Source of the DNA: Flavobacterium frigidimaris
GTDB taxonomy: Bacteria > Bacteroidota > Bacteroidia > Flavobacteriales > Flavobacteriaceae
Reading direction: 5' to 3'
Assembly: GCA_900129595.1 (NCBI GenBank)
Contig: FQWG01000003.1
Coordinates: 365,690-429,689 of the forward strand
Length of the DNA: 64,000 nucleotides
The translations under genes and the position numbers were made by a program. Below are positions 1 through 9,633 of this stretch, piece by piece; the stretch's first letter is position 1, and each line of letters opens with the position of its first letter. The notes under the pieces are model-generated. The model was given only the letters and a program-made list of their open reading frames with translations. It did not search any database and was not told where the DNA came from.

Positions 1-872
1 TTGCTTTTTTCAGAAAGAAAACGGATCACCTCTGTCGAACGTTTTGTCAATGGTTTCCCTGATAAACCGCCCATTTCAGATTGGTTTTCAGATTGCAATC
101 CTTCTCTCGAAATTGTGGTATTGGTTGCAATTACGCCTGCAATTTGAGTCGTTTTCACAATATCAATAATATCTAATAATTGTTCGTCTGTAAGATCCGG
201 AGCAATTTTTAGAAGAATTGGCTTTATTTTCTGTGTACTTGTTTTTTGCTTTTCGACATTTCTATTCTGCAATGTCTGCAACAAAGCAGTCAAAGGTTCT
301 TTGTCTTGTAAAGCTCTTAAATTTGGTGTGTTTGGCGAACTCACATTCACTACAAAATAATCGACATGATCAAACAAAGCATCAAAACAAATGATATAAT
401 CGTCTACAGCATTTTCATTTGGTGTTACTTTATTCTTACCGATGTTACCGCCAATTAAAACTCCTGAATTCTTCTTTAAACGCTCTACGGCTTCCAGAAC
501 TCCTCCGTTATTAAATCCCATTCGGTTAATAATCGCCTGATCCGCTTTTAATCTAAACAAACGTTTTTTAGGATTTCCTTCCTGACCAACCGGTGTTACG
601 GTTCCTATTTCTATAAAACCGAAACCAAAATCAGAAAGTTCCTTGTATAACTTAGCATCTTTATCAAATCCTGCCGCAAGACCTACCGGATTTTTGAATT
701 TAATTCCAAAAACTTCACGCTCTAAACGAACGTCCTTAACTTCATAAATTGATCGTATAATCGATGAAACTCCTGGGATTTTTGAAATGAATTTAACAAA
801 TGAAAAAGTAAAATAGTGCACTTCTTCCGGATCAAACCAAAAAAGTATCGGGCGAATTATCAATTTATACAT
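1..872 (-). CDS. pyrD: Dihydroorotate dehydrogenase (quinone), 3' end cut by window
   Basis: Class 2 dihydroorotate dehydrogenase oxidises dihydroorotate to orotate in pyrimidine synthesis, passing electrons to membrane quinone through FMN. The reverse-strand reading frame opens at ATG 870-872 with [16 protein letters not shown], the short N-terminal membrane-associating helix typical of class 2 enzymes. It continues through [13 protein letters not shown], the FMN-binding [15 protein letters not shown] stretch, [15 protein letters not shown], and [12 protein letters not shown], which carries the catalytic serine region. About 290 residues are visible; the last few dozen residues lie left of the window. 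It is divergent from the secreted DUF6515 gene. The identification is firm; only the C-terminus is unseen. Confidence 0.95.
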   Translation of the reverse strand, partial: MYKLIIRPILFWFDPEEVHYFTFSFVKFISKIPGVSSIIRSIYEVKDVRLEREVFGIKFKNPVGLAAGFDKDAKLYKELSDFGFGFIEIGTVTPVGQEGNPKKRLFRLKADQAIINRMGFNNGGVLEAVERLKKNSGVLIGGNIGKNKVTPNENAVDDYIICFDALFDHVDYFVVNVSSPNTPNLRALQDKEPLTALLQTLQNRNVEKQKTSTQKIKPILLKIAPDLTDEQLLDIIDIVKTTQIAGVIATNTTISREGLQSENQSEMGGLSGKPLTKRSTEVIRFLSEKS

Positions 873-1006
873 AAGAGTGTTGTGTGTGTTTTTTCGATTG
901 CAAATTTAATTATAATACTTCACACAACTATACACTAAAATGTTTTTTATTTCCCTACAATTATTCTTGTTTTTTTTATAACTTTAATCACCATAAAACA
1001 CTGAAA

Positions 1007-1909
1007 ATGAGAACAATAAAAAACAACCTTAGTAACACTGCACTTATTTGTTTAATGGGATCTCTTTTTTTGATTTCAATTGACAGTGCAGCACAGCGCC
1101 ATGCAGGAGAACGCAGAGCAGTTCGTGAGAGACCGGCAACTCAAACAAGACCAGGGTCTAACGGATCGGGAATTAAAAAACCAAACAATAAGATCACGAG
1201 ACCTTCTGCAGGTACGAACTCGAGAATTGGAGGCAATAATGCCACTAATAACCAAAACAGAACAGTAAACAGAAACACCAATATTAGCGGTAATACCGTG
1301 AATAGAAACAGAAACAATGTCAATATTAATGTCAACAATAGCGTACACGTTCGCAACAATCGCAATACATATGTACGACCAAATCCAAGACCGTACGTTC
1401 GCCCTCCCTACAGATACAATGGCTACAGATACAATTGTTACCACCCATACTATCCACGTCCTTACCATCCTTATTATTGGGGACCTGTTTGGCATCCATG
1501 GGGATTTTTCGTTGCGACTTTAGCAGTTACGGCAATTGTAGTTAGTGTCGAAAATACCCAGTACCATTATGACCAGGGCGTCTGGTATAAACCGTCCAGC
1601 GGAGGCTACACGGCCGTACCGGCACCTGTTGGCGCAACAATAAACAATATTCCGAGTGGAGCCGAAACGGTCAATACAGGAACTGTCAATAATTATTATT
1701 ACGGAGGTACTTATTACGAAAAAGACGGAAGCTCCTACAAAGTAGTTCCTCCAACTGCAGGAACTGTAGTAGATAATCTTCCGGAAGGTGGCGAAGAGGT
1801 TACTATTGGCGATGTAAAATATGTGAAATTTGGAGAAACCTATTATCAGCCTGTTCAAGTTGACGGAAAAGACAAATACGAAGTTGTACTTGTTGAGAAA
1901 GACAAATAA
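1007..1909 (+). CDS. Secreted Asn/Arg/Tyr-rich DUF6515-like protein
   Basis: A 300-residue protein of unknown function. The start at 1007 (MRTIKNNLSN) is preferred because it begins directly before an N-terminal hydrophobic signal segment (residues about 12-28, ending SAAQ); an in-frame upstream start would add 41 residues with no signal character. Residues 45-125 are low-complexity Asn/Arg/Thr, and 120-165 are rich in Tyr, Pro and His. A hydrophobic stretch follows at about 167-181. The C-terminal part holds two imperfect repeats, each with a GxxY(Y)-type strand followed by a PVGATINNIP or PTAGTVVDNLP turn. This layout recalls DUF6515 proteins of Bacteroidota, a name given from memory. It is probably exported and envelope-associated. 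Confidence 0.75.
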   Translation: MRTIKNNLSNTALICLMGSLFLISIDSAAQRHAGERRAVRERPATQTRPGSNGSGIKKPNNKITRPSAGTNSRIGGNNATNNQNRTVNRNTNISGNTVNRNRNNVNINVNNSVHVRNNRNTYVRPNPRPYVRPPYRYNGYRYNCYHPYYPRPYHPYYWGPVWHPWGFFVATLAVTAIVVSVENTQYHYDQGVWYKPSSGGYTAVPAPVGATINNIPSGAETVNTGTVNNYYYGGTYYEKDGSSYKVVPPTAGTVVDNLPEGGEEVTIGDVKYVKFGETYYQPVQVDGKDKYEVVLVEKDK

Positions 1910-1995
1910 AACTTTACTAACTACATAAAATAAATAGAATTTAATAGGGTTATTTTTTTTAACTTTATAAATTATTATCAGCAAAATTATTTTAC

Positions 1996-2003
1996 TATTT
2001 TTG
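1996..2003 (+). promoter_or_regulatory. Bacteroidota-type -7 promoter element
   Basis: TATTTTTG matches the TAnnTTTG consensus and lies 39 bases before the formylglycine-generating enzyme start. No clear TTTG -33 box is seen at the usual distance. Confidence 0.5.
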
Positions 2004-2042
2004 TAATAATTTGCGTACAATTATAAAAATTAAATAATTACA

Positions 2043-3176
2043 ATGAAAAAGAAAACCTACTGGATTATTGCAATACTTACAGTTTCTATTATTTCAATTG
2101 CTTATGGCTACAACAAGCTGATTGTTCCCGAACAAAAGTTAGCTGCAATGGATTGTGCCGAAACTCCAAATGCTTCTGATACCTCTTTATTTAAACCGAC
2201 AATCGAAAATAAAAACAAGCCTCCTGCCAATAAAACACCTAAAGGAATGGTATGGATTCCCGGTGGAGAATTTTCTATGGGAAGCAATGTCGAAGACGAA
2301 AGTTTGTGCAGTATAAAAGGCGTCACAAAAGATGCTGCACCAATACATCAGGTATATGTTGACGGTTTTTATATGGACAAAACCGAAGTAACAAACGAGC
2401 AATTTGAAGCTTTTGTTAAAGCTACCGGTTATGTAACATTAGCCGAAATAAAACCAACTCATGAAGAATATCCTGATGCACCATTAGAAAATCTAATTGC
2501 AGGATCAGCAGTATTCACCCCTACTCCCGCCAAAGTAAATCTGGGAAACTACATGCAATGGTGGAGTTATGTTGGAGGAGCAGACTGGAGACACCCGGAA
2601 GGACCAATGAGTTCTATAAAAGGAAGAGAAAAATACCCAGTTGTACAAGTTTCTTATGATGATGCAGCTGCTTATGCCAAATGGGCCGGTAAAAGATTAC
2701 CTACTGAAGCAGAATGGGAATTTGCAGCACGTGGAGGAAAATCCGGACAATTATACGCCTGGGGAAACACATTAAAACCTAAAGAAAAATTTCAGGCAAA
2801 TATCTATCAGGGACAGTTTCCTATAGAAAAAGGAGATACTGGCGAAGATGGTTACATTGGTATCGCTCCAACAGCCCAATTTGAACCAAACTCTTATGGA
2901 CTTTATGACATTGGAGGAAATGTTTGGGAATGGACTAACGATTGGTATACCGCAGATTATTATACTGTAGTCAGCCAAAAAGATAAAGTTACAAGAAATC
3001 CTCAAGGCCCTGAATCATCATACGATCCCGGAGAACCCAACTTACCTAAAAAAGTACAGCGCGGAGGATCCTTTTTATGTACAGATCAATATTGCACGCG
3101 CTACATGGTTGGCACAAGAGGTAAAGGAGATTATAAATCACCTGCGAACCATATTGGTTTTAGATGTGTACAATAA
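2043..3176 (+). CDS. Formylglycine-generating enzyme family protein (SUMF1/FGE)
   Basis: A 377-residue protein with an N-terminal hydrophobic segment (about residues 6-24) that should anchor or export it, then a FGE-sulfatase domain from about residue 68 to the end. Hallmarks are MVWIPGGEFSMGS, VDGFYMDKTEVTNEQF, RLPTEAEWEFAARGG, GNVWEWTNDW and GFRC. The tail GGSFLCTDQYCTRY keeps both cysteines (346 and 351) with the same five-residue spacing as the catalytic pair of human FGE. Most bacterial SUMF1-fold proteins lack this pair. It is therefore likely to oxidise a sulfatase cysteine to formylglycine, rather than being an EgtB/PvdO-type or gliding-protein relative. No sulfatase gene is in the window. 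Confidence 0.85.
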   Translation: MKKKTYWIIAILTVSIISIAYGYNKLIVPEQKLAAMDCAETPNASDTSLFKPTIENKNKPPANKTPKGMVWIPGGEFSMGSNVEDESLCSIKGVTKDAAPIHQVYVDGFYMDKTEVTNEQFEAFVKATGYVTLAEIKPTHEEYPDAPLENLIAGSAVFTPTPAKVNLGNYMQWWSYVGGADWRHPEGPMSSIKGREKYPVVQVSYDDAAAYAKWAGKRLPTEAEWEFAARGGKSGQLYAWGNTLKPKEKFQANIYQGQFPIEKGDTGEDGYIGIAPTAQFEPNSYGLYDIGGNVWEWTNDWYTADYYTVVSQKDKVTRNPQGPESSYDPGEPNLPKKVQRGGSFLCTDQYCTRYMVGTRGKGDYKSPANHIGFRCVQ

Positions 3177-3226
3177 TTTTCTTTCGCGACAAATTTTACG
3201 ATTTTTCATGAATTAATTTAAATATG

Positions 3227-3264
3227 AATCCGGTTTCGCGAATTGTAATTCGTTAAACCGGATT
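3227..3264 (+). terminator. Hairpin downstream of the FGE gene
   Basis: The arms AATCCGGTTT (3227-3236) and AAACCGGATT (3255-3264) are perfectly complementary, and inner CGAATT/AATTCG can extend the stem. There is no long T-run, so it may be a weak terminator or an mRNA 3' stabiliser. Confidence 0.55.
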
Positions 3265-3385
3265 TATATTTTAACATGCAGAATAATGGTTACCAGAGAA
3301 AATTCGTGGAATTCGTGGCAAACTTTTTTCAACCAGAATTTTCATTTTTCATAATTTAGAGCTTCACAACGCCTGATTATTTGCT

Positions 3386-3393
3386 TATATTTG
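3386..3393 (+). promoter_or_regulatory. -7 promoter element of pepT
   Basis: TATATTTG fits TAnnTTTG. It ends 15 bases before the pepT ATG, so the 5' leader would be very short, and it rules out the upstream TTG at 3391 as the start. Confidence 0.55.
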
Positions 3394-3408
3394 CTAAAAA
3401 TTAAAAAA

Positions 3409-4686
3409 ATGCAACATATTATAGATCGTTTTATCAGTTACGTAACTATTGATACCGAATCAGATCCAAGCTCACAAACCACTCCAAGTACAGAAAAACA
3501 ATGGAATCTTGCCAATAAATTAGTCGAAGAACTAAAAACAATTGGTCTCAAGGATGTAACCATTGACGACAAAGCCTATATCATGGCAACTTTACCAAGT
3601 AATGTAGCTCATGAAGTTCCTGTAATTGGATTTGTTTCGCATTTTGATACGTCACCGGATTTTAGCGGAGCAAACGTAAAACCTCAAATTATCGAGAATT
3701 ACGACGGAAAAGACATTGTATTGAATGCAGAAAAAAACATTATTTTATCTCCAAATTACTTTAAAGATCTATTACAATATAAAGGACAAACCATTATCAC
3801 AACTGACGGAACTACTTTGTTAGGCGCAGATGATAAAGCCGGAATTACGGAGATTGTTTCAGCAATGGAATACCTAATCCAGCATCCTGAAATCAAACAC
3901 GGAAAAATCAGGATTGGTTTTACTCCTGATGAAGAAATTGGCCGTGGCGCACATCATTTTGATGTGGAAAAATTTGGGGCACAATGGGCCTACACTATGG
4001 ACGGAAGTCAGATTGGCGAATTAGAATATGAGAATTTTAATGCTGCGGGAGCCAAAATCACTTTCAAAGGAAAAAGTGTTCATCCTGGTTATGCCAAAGG
4101 AAAAATGATCAATTCGATGTTGATTGCGAATGATTTCATCAACGAACTCCCAAAAGGAGAAACGCCTCAGGAAACTAAAGGTTACGAAGGTTTCTTTCAC
4201 GTACATCACCTAACCGGAAGTATCGAAGAAACGGTGTTAGAATTGATTATTCGCGATCACAATAAACTTAAATTTGAAAAAAGAAAAGATCTAATAGGTA
4301 AAATTGCCAAAAAAATAAATAAAAAATTCGCCAAACAATTTGGTGAAGATATTGTAACCGCTGAAGTAAAAGATCAGTATTATAATATGAAAGAAAAAGT
4401 ATTACCGGTAAAACACATCGTTGATATTGCTGAAAAAGCGATGAGAGAACTAAACATCAAACCTATCATTAAACCAATTCGCGGCGGAACTGACGGATCT
4501 CAATTGTCATTCATGGGATTACCTTGCCCTAACATCTTTGCAGGCGGACATAACTTTCATGGAAAATACGAATATGTTCCTGCAGAAAGCATTCAAAAAG
4601 CAACTGATGTTATTGTAAAAATTGCCGAATTAACTGCAATTCCGGGTATTTTTGATGTAGCTGAAAAACCTAAAAGAAAGAAATAA
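3409..4686 (+). CDS. pepT: Peptidase T (tripeptide aminopeptidase)
   Basis: A cytosolic M20-family zinc aminopeptidase of 425 residues that removes N-terminal residues from tripeptides. The start [12 protein letters not shown] at 3409 gives the usual family length. Metal-site motifs are present in order: [39 protein letters not shown] with the catalytic Glu pair, [10 protein letters not shown], and near the C-terminus [13 protein letters not shown] followed by [11 protein letters not shown]. It has its own promoter and a strong terminator immediately downstream, so it is a single-gene unit. The C-terminus ends in a Lys/Arg tail. Confidence 0.95.
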   Translation: MQHIIDRFISYVTIDTESDPSSQTTPSTEKQWNLANKLVEELKTIGLKDVTIDDKAYIMATLPSNVAHEVPVIGFVSHFDTSPDFSGANVKPQIIENYDGKDIVLNAEKNIILSPNYFKDLLQYKGQTIITTDGTTLLGADDKAGITEIVSAMEYLIQHPEIKHGKIRIGFTPDEEIGRGAHHFDVEKFGAQWAYTMDGSQIGELEYENFNAAGAKITFKGKSVHPGYAKGKMINSMLIANDFINELPKGETPQETKGYEGFFHVHHLTGSIEETVLELIIRDHNKLKFEKRKDLIGKIAKKINKKFAKQFGEDIVTAEVKDQYYNMKEKVLPVKHIVDIAEKAMRELNIKPIIKPIRGGTDGSQLSFMGLPCPNIFAGGHNFHGKYEYVPAESIQKATDVIVKIAELTAIPGIFDVAEKPKRKK

Positions 4687-4742
4687 ATTCCAATTTTGAA
4701 GATTGGTGAAGGAGAAAAATTCTAAATTCCAATTATACCTAT

Positions 4743-4784
4743 AAACCTTTGTCAAAGTTTTAAAACTTTGACAAAGGTTTTTTT
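4743..4784 (+). terminator. Strong intrinsic terminator of pepT
   Basis: An 18-bp perfect stem (4743-4760 with 4763-4780) is followed directly by a T-run, the textbook intrinsic terminator layout. Confidence 0.9.
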
Positions 4785-4904
4785 ATTCGTTTTATTGTTA
4801 TTGAAGGAACGAGGGATGACATACTTCCGGGATACTTTATTTTATGCTTTTATATAAATCTAAGTAAGATCGATTTGTTGCTTGTAAGGACAGTTTTAAA
4901 CAAA

Positions 4905-4940
4905 AAAATCCCAAATTCCAGTTTTGGAATTTGGGATTTT
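4905..4940 (-). terminator. Terminator of yajC (stem usable on both strands)
   Basis: A 16-bp perfect stem (4905-4920 with 4925-4940) with a 4-base loop. On the minus strand it ends in TTTT plus further Ts just after the yajC stop, and on the plus strand it could also stop readthrough from pepT. Confidence 0.85.
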
Positions 4941-4964
4941 AAATATTGATATTCTAAAAAAAAA

Positions 4965-5240
4965 TTATGCTTTTTTATTCAAAGCAGCACTCATTTCCAT
5001 AGAAATAGCAGAACGCTCAATTTTTAGTTTTCCTGACATTGTTTCGATAACTGCACTTGTTTCAGCTAATTCAACAACTTTACCGTGAAAACCACTTTTA
5101 GTAATTATTCTATCACCTATTTTTAGGCTATTTTCAAATTCTTTTTCGTTTTTTGCTCTTTTTTGTTGTGGTCTGATCATGAAGAAATAGATTACCACGA
5201 ACATTAATAGAAATGGCGCAAATTGAGTTAATTGTCCCAT
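4965..5240 (-). CDS. yajC: Preprotein translocase subunit YajC
   Basis: A 91-residue small inner-membrane protein that associates with SecDF in the Sec translocon. It has a single hydrophobic helix at about residues 5-22 (APFLLMFVVIYFFMI) followed by the family signature RPQQKRAKNEKEF. A short cytoplasmic beta domain with GDRIITKSGFHGKVVEL then follows. It lies 60 bases downstream of nusB on the same strand and is probably co-transcribed with it from the promoter at 6274-6281. Its terminator follows the stop codon. Confidence 0.95.
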   Translation of the reverse strand: MGQLTQFAPFLLMFVVIYFFMIRPQQKRAKNEKEFENSLKIGDRIITKSGFHGKVVELAETSAVIETMSGKLKIERSAISMEMSAALNKKA

Positions 5241-5300
5241 AATTTAAATTCTGTTTTTGATTTATTATATTATTAATAGTTTGAAATCCTTGACTGAGTC

Positions 5301-6245
5301 TTACATTAAACCACGTCCAACTTTAACCATCTTTTTATTAGCCGTAAGCTCTTTAACAAGATTATCTAAAATTCCGTTGATAAAAATACTGCTTTTTGGC
5401 GTAGAATACTCTTTTGCAATTTCTAAATATTCGTTAAGAGTTACTTTTACCGGAATTGAAGGGAATTTTAAAAACTCGCAGATCGCCATTTTCAAAATAA
5501 TCGTATCAATTTCAGCAATCCTGTCACTGTCCCAATTTGGTGTTTTATCATCGTATTCTTTTGCAAAAATAGTTTCGTTTAAAACTGTTCTTCTAAACAA
5601 ATCTTTAGCGAAATCTTTATCTTCAACATCTTTATACAATTTTGGTACTCTGAAATCGTCAGGATCCTGTGTTTTAATCGCTTTTAATTGCTTAACAATA
5701 TGCGTATTAACAACTGGAATATCATCAACCCATGTTAATTTATCGTCTTCTAAATACTCATATAATTTCTCATTCGGAACAATTACATCAGCAAATAAAT
5801 CGATTACAAATTGTCTGTCTTCTTCAAAAGTATTAACTGAAGTACTCATGTATTTTGCATACAGGTCACTTGCTTTAATATCATTTAAAAGTAAAATAAT
5901 ATAATCATCATTTAATGACCAGTTGTTGATTTTACGATTTTCTAAAGCGATGCTAAGTGAATTGCTTTCAGCAAGAAGTTGAAAAATTTTGTTGTTGATG
6001 AATTTTTCATTCGGATTACGTTCTGCAGCAGTTGCAAGATGTTTTTTGCTTGAAAGATGTAAAAAGATAGATTCTTTTTTGCAAATCTCAATCAATGAAG
6101 AAAGCATTATAAGATATAAATCCTGAATATTGTCAATACTGTAAAAAAGAAACTTCTCTTCTTTTTCCATATTATCAGAACCGCTTTGATGCATTGCATA
6201 AATGGATTGCATTACTTTAACGCGTATGTGTCTTCTGTTTACCAC
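5301..6245 (-). CDS. nusB: Transcription antitermination factor NusB, long Bacteroidota form
   Basis: NusB pairs with NusE (S10) on boxA RNA to suppress termination, chiefly in rRNA operons. This version is 314 residues, about twice the length of the enterobacterial protein. The conserved NusB helices are at both ends: MVNRRHIRVKVMQSIYAMH at the N-terminus and, from about residue 235, IAEIDTIILKMAICEFL, PVKVTLNEYLEIAKEYS and KSSIFINGILDNLVKEL. The middle third is a lineage-specific insertion rich in Asp, Glu and Lys. It is first in an operon with yajC. The identification is sure; the role of the insertion is unknown. Confidence 0.93.
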   Translation of the reverse strand: MVNRRHIRVKVMQSIYAMHQSGSDNMEKEEKFLFYSIDNIQDLYLIMLSSLIEICKKESIFLHLSSKKHLATAAERNPNEKFINNKIFQLLAESNSLSIALENRKINNWSLNDDYIILLLNDIKASDLYAKYMSTSVNTFEEDRQFVIDLFADVIVPNEKLYEYLEDDKLTWVDDIPVVNTHIVKQLKAIKTQDPDDFRVPKLYKDVEDKDFAKDLFRRTVLNETIFAKEYDDKTPNWDSDRIAEIDTIILKMAICEFLKFPSIPVKVTLNEYLEIAKEYSTPKSSIFINGILDNLVKELTANKKMVKVGRGLM

Positions 6246-6273
6246 CTTGTAAGAACATTTAAAAATTAGTCTG

Positions 6274-6281
6274 CAAAATTA
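6274..6281 (-). promoter_or_regulatory. -7 promoter element of nusB-yajC
   Basis: On the minus strand this reads TAATTTTG, matching TAnnTTTG, 28 bases before the nusB ATG. Confidence 0.5.
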
Positions 6282-6416
6282 AGGATTTCAATCCTTATAT
6301 TAAAATTTATTCGCCTCTTTTTAGTCATAGTATTCAGCCACGGTATCTAGTACTGTAGAAACCGCTTAAAAAGTCGCAGTATTCAGTCGTGGTTTTCAGT
6401 CGCAATGCATAAAAAA

Positions 6417-6460
6417 AGTCTCAGACTCTATTTTCAAAACTGAAAACAGAGTCTGAGACT
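6417..6460 (-). terminator. Intrinsic terminator of leucine dehydrogenase
   Basis: A 13-bp perfect stem (6417-6429 with 6448-6460) is extended inside by TTTTCA/TGAAAA. On the minus strand it is followed by seven Ts. The adjacent 6300-6416 stretch carries repeated AGTCGCAGT/CAGTCGTGG words and no gene. Confidence 0.85.
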
Positions 6461-6485
6461 GTAAATTAAGACTGTAAACTAAAAA

Positions 6486-7598
6486 TTATTTCTTAGCAGC
6501 AGCGTTTTCAATTTTTCTCAAATCGATACGATTTTGAGCAATTGTAAGAGCCGCTTTATGAGTAGTCATTCCGTTTTTAACAGCATAATCGATAATTTCT
6601 AAAGTAGTATTATAGATATTTTCTGTTTTTGTCATGATTTCTGCTTTACCATAATGCTCTAATTCAGCATAAACATTGATAATTCCACCCGCATTGATTA
6701 AGAAATCCGGAGCGTATAAAATGCCTCTTTCCTGCAATCTCTGACCGTGAACATTCTCATCTGCCAATTGGTTGTTTGCAGCACCTGCAATCACTTTAGC
6801 TTTTATTTTGTTTACTGTATCATCATTAATGATTGCTCCCATTGCACATGGCGCATAAATATCAACATCTGCAGTATACAAATCTGTGCCAGTATAAACT
6901 GTTGCGTTGTATTTTTGAGCTACCTGAAATAATTTTTCTTCGTTGATATCTGTAATCGTAACGATCGCTCCTTCTTTAGTCAAATATTCTACTAAAGCTT
7001 CACCAACGTGACCAATTCCCTGAACCAAAACTTTTTTCCCTTCTAAAACATCAGTTCCAAACTGGCTTTTCGCAGCAGCTTTCATTCCTAAATAAACACC
7101 GTAAGCTGTTATTGGAGAAGGATTTCCTGAACCACCTCTTCCTTCAGAGATACCTGTAACATAAGGTGTTACATCTCTAACAGTGTCCATGTCTTTCGTT
7201 TCCATTCCAACATCTTCAGCTGTAATATATCTTCCGCCCAAAGAGTGTACAAACTCTCCAAACTTGCGCATTAATTCTGGCGTCTTTTGTGTTTTAGCAT
7301 CACCAATAATTACTGCTTTACCTCCACCGATGTTTAATCCTGTGATGGCTGATTTATATGTCATACCTCTTGAAAGGCGCAAAACATCGTTTAATGCTTC
7401 CCATTCGGTATTATAGTTCCACATTCTGGTTCCTCCTAAAGCTGGTCCCATAACTGAATTATGAATACCAATAATTGCTTTTAAACCTGTATCTTTGTCA
7501 TTGCAAAAAACAATTTGTTCGTGATCATCAAATGATAGTTGACCAAAAACAGGATCCATTTTTTGAAGTTCCTTTCCAGTTGCGAAAGTTGCATCCAT
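6486..7598 (-). CDS. Glu/Leu/Phe/Val dehydrogenase (leucine dehydrogenase type)
   Basis: An NAD-dependent amino-acid dehydrogenase that reversibly deaminates branched-chain amino acids to 2-oxo acids. The 370-residue length fits leucine dehydrogenases rather than the longer glutamate dehydrogenases. Motifs are ALGGTRMW, GMTYKSAITGLNIGGGKAVI with the catalytic Lys in GGGK, TAEDVGME, and the Rossmann loop VQGIGHVGEAL (near residue 185). The nearby ALTIAQNRIDLRK C-terminus is typical. It is a single-gene unit with its own terminator and is divergent from the ABC transporter. Substrate preference among Leu, Val and Phe cannot be read with certainty. Confidence 0.9.
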   Translation of the reverse strand: MDATFATGKELQKMDPVFGQLSFDDHEQIVFCNDKDTGLKAIIGIHNSVMGPALGGTRMWNYNTEWEALNDVLRLSRGMTYKSAITGLNIGGGKAVIIGDAKTQKTPELMRKFGEFVHSLGGRYITAEDVGMETKDMDTVRDVTPYVTGISEGRGGSGNPSPITAYGVYLGMKAAAKSQFGTDVLEGKKVLVQGIGHVGEALVEYLTKEGAIVTITDINEEKLFQVAQKYNATVYTGTDLYTADVDIYAPCAMGAIINDDTVNKIKAKVIAGAANNQLADENVHGQRLQERGILYAPDFLINAGGIINVYAELEHYGKAEIMTKTENIYNTTLEIIDYAVKNGMTTHKAALTIAQNRIDLRKIENAAAKK

Positions 7599-7801
7599 AG
7601 CGCTAGTATTTATTAGTTAAAATTATGAATTTGTCAAAAAGACTTCTCAAATTTATATAAAAAATATACATGTGCTAATTTTTTATCTTTAAAATAACAA
7701 TATAACAATCGTTTTGTTTTGATAAAATTATACTTTCCGTTAATTTTAATTCACAATAATTTACAAAATCAAAACATTTCGTCATAGAATCTCTTAAAAA
7801 A

Positions 7802-9580
7802 ATGAAAGAATTAAGCTATTTAAACAAATATTTCATCAAATATAAATATAGTTTCTCTTTAGGAATTTTAATCACTATAATCGCACAAATATTCTCTTTA
7901 TTCACTCCTAAGCTAATTAGCAAGTCCTTAAATGCTATCGAAAAGTTTGATAAGCTCCCACAATCGGAACAAACATCGCAAGCAGTTATCGACACCTACA
8001 GAGACGGATTAATCCATAACGTATTGCTAATCATAGCCACTACGATCGTTGCAGGATTCCTGACTTTCTTAATGCGACAGACTTTAATCGTAATGTCGCG
8101 TCATATTGAGTTTGATTTAAAAAATGAAGTATTCAGACAATACGAGAACCTTTCGCAGAATTTTTATAAGCAAAATCGTACCGGAGATTTAATGAACCGT
8201 ATTAGCGAAGACGTGTCAAAAGTACGTATGTATGTTGGTCCGGCCGTGATGTACACCATCAATACCTTTATACGTTTTGCCATTGTCATTATATATATGT
8301 ACAATGTTTCGCCTTTATTGACATTATATACTATCCTGCCTTTGCCTATTCTTTCGTATTGTATTTTTAAATTAAGTTCTGAAATCAATAAACGAAGCAC
8401 GACTTTTCAGCAGTATTTATCGAAAGTATCGAGTTTCTCTCAGGAGATTTTTTCAGGAATCAGGGTCATTAAGGCAAACTCCTTAGAAAACCAGCACCAG
8501 AATAATATGGTAGCGCTTGCCGATGAGAGCAAAAAGAAGAGCTTAGATTTAGCCAAAGTGCAATCCTTGTTTGGTCCTTTAATGATTGCCTTAATCGGAA
8601 TCAGTAATTTGGTAGTGATTTATTTTGGAGGTGTTATGTACATCAATGGTACAATTGCAAACATTGGTACCATAGCCGAATTTATTTTATACGTAAACAT
8701 GTTAACCTGGCCTGTTGCTTCATTAGGATGGGTTTCATCGATGGTCCAGGAAGCAGAAGCTTCTCAAAAACGTTTGAATGAATTCCTTAAAATAGAACCG
8801 GAAATCAAAAACAACAACGAAAACTCATCAGACATTCAGGGCTCTATTGCTTTCGAAAATGTAAGCTATACGTATCAGGATACTAATATTGAAGCGTTGA
8901 AAAATGTGACTTTTACAGTAAAAAAAGGAGAAACACTGGCTATCTTAGGAAAAACCGGCTCAGGAAAATCTACTATTTTATCTTTGATCTCCCGTTTGTA
9001 TGATGTTACCTCAGGAAGAATCACAATTGACGGGAACGAAATAAGTACTTTGAACTTAAATGATCTTCGTAACAATATTGGAATCGTTCCTCAGGATGCT
9101 TTTTTATTCTCGGACACTATCAAAAACAACATCAAATTTGGTAATCAGAACGCTACAGACGAAGAAGTAATCGAAGCGGCTAAAAATGCTGTTGTTCATG
9201 ACAATATTACCGCTTTCAACAAGCAGTATGACACGATTTTAGGAGAACGAGGCATCACGCTTTCAGGAGGACAGAAGCAGCGTGTATCGATTGCCCGTGC
9301 CATTATTAAAAAACCTGCGATCCTGCTTTTTGATGATTGCCTGTCAGCAGTCGATACAGAAACAGAAGAAACAATTTTGAATAATTTATTCGAGATTTGT
9401 AAAGATAAAACAACCATAATAGTCAGTCACCGTGTTTCATCAGCAAAAAATGCCGACAAAATAATCATTTTAGAAGATGGCAGAATCATCCAACAAGGCT
9501 CTCATAATCAATTAATAAATCAGGAGGGTTATTATGCATCTTTATATTTAAAACAACTTTCGGAAAAAGAATTACTTTAA
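7802..9580 (+). CDS. ABC exporter, fused permease/ATPase (MsbA-like half transporter)
   Basis: A 592-residue half-transporter that should act as a dimer in the inner membrane. The first 320 residues form a six-helix type-1 exporter domain, including the conserved RTGDLMNRISEDVSKVR intracellular segment. The ATPase half carries Walker A GKTGSGKST (near 383-391), Q-loop VPQDAFLFSDT, signature LSGGQKQR, Walker B ILLFDD, and switch region VSHR. The substrate is unknown; lipid or drug export are both possible. It lies 53 bases upstream of the PUR-domain gene, which may be read from the same transcript. Confidence 0.92.
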   Translation: MKELSYLNKYFIKYKYSFSLGILITIIAQIFSLFTPKLISKSLNAIEKFDKLPQSEQTSQAVIDTYRDGLIHNVLLIIATTIVAGFLTFLMRQTLIVMSRHIEFDLKNEVFRQYENLSQNFYKQNRTGDLMNRISEDVSKVRMYVGPAVMYTINTFIRFAIVIIYMYNVSPLLTLYTILPLPILSYCIFKLSSEINKRSTTFQQYLSKVSSFSQEIFSGIRVIKANSLENQHQNNMVALADESKKKSLDLAKVQSLFGPLMIALIGISNLVVIYFGGVMYINGTIANIGTIAEFILYVNMLTWPVASLGWVSSMVQEAEASQKRLNEFLKIEPEIKNNNENSSDIQGSIAFENVSYTYQDTNIEALKNVTFTVKKGETLAILGKTGSGKSTILSLISRLYDVTSGRITIDGNEISTLNLNDLRNNIGIVPQDAFLFSDTIKNNIKFGNQNATDEEVIEAAKNAVVHDNITAFNKQYDTILGERGITLSGGQKQRVSIARAIIKKPAILLFDDCLSAVDTETEETILNNLFEICKDKTTIIVSHRVSSAKNADKIIILEDGRIIQQGSHNQLINQEGYYASLYLKQLSEKELL

Positions 9581-9633
9581 ATGTTGCGTAATAGATAATT
9601 TTTTATGATTTTTGAGTACTATTAATTCCAAAA

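Noticed and set aside
884..1006. Upstream extension of the DUF6515-like gene
   Set aside because: The 41 added residues contain no signal-like features and would move the signal peptide into the middle of the protein.
5257..5904. A 215-codon plus-strand ORF opposite nusB
   Set aside because: It lies wholly over the well-supported nusB gene, has a low-complexity Ser/Leu-rich composition and no family character.
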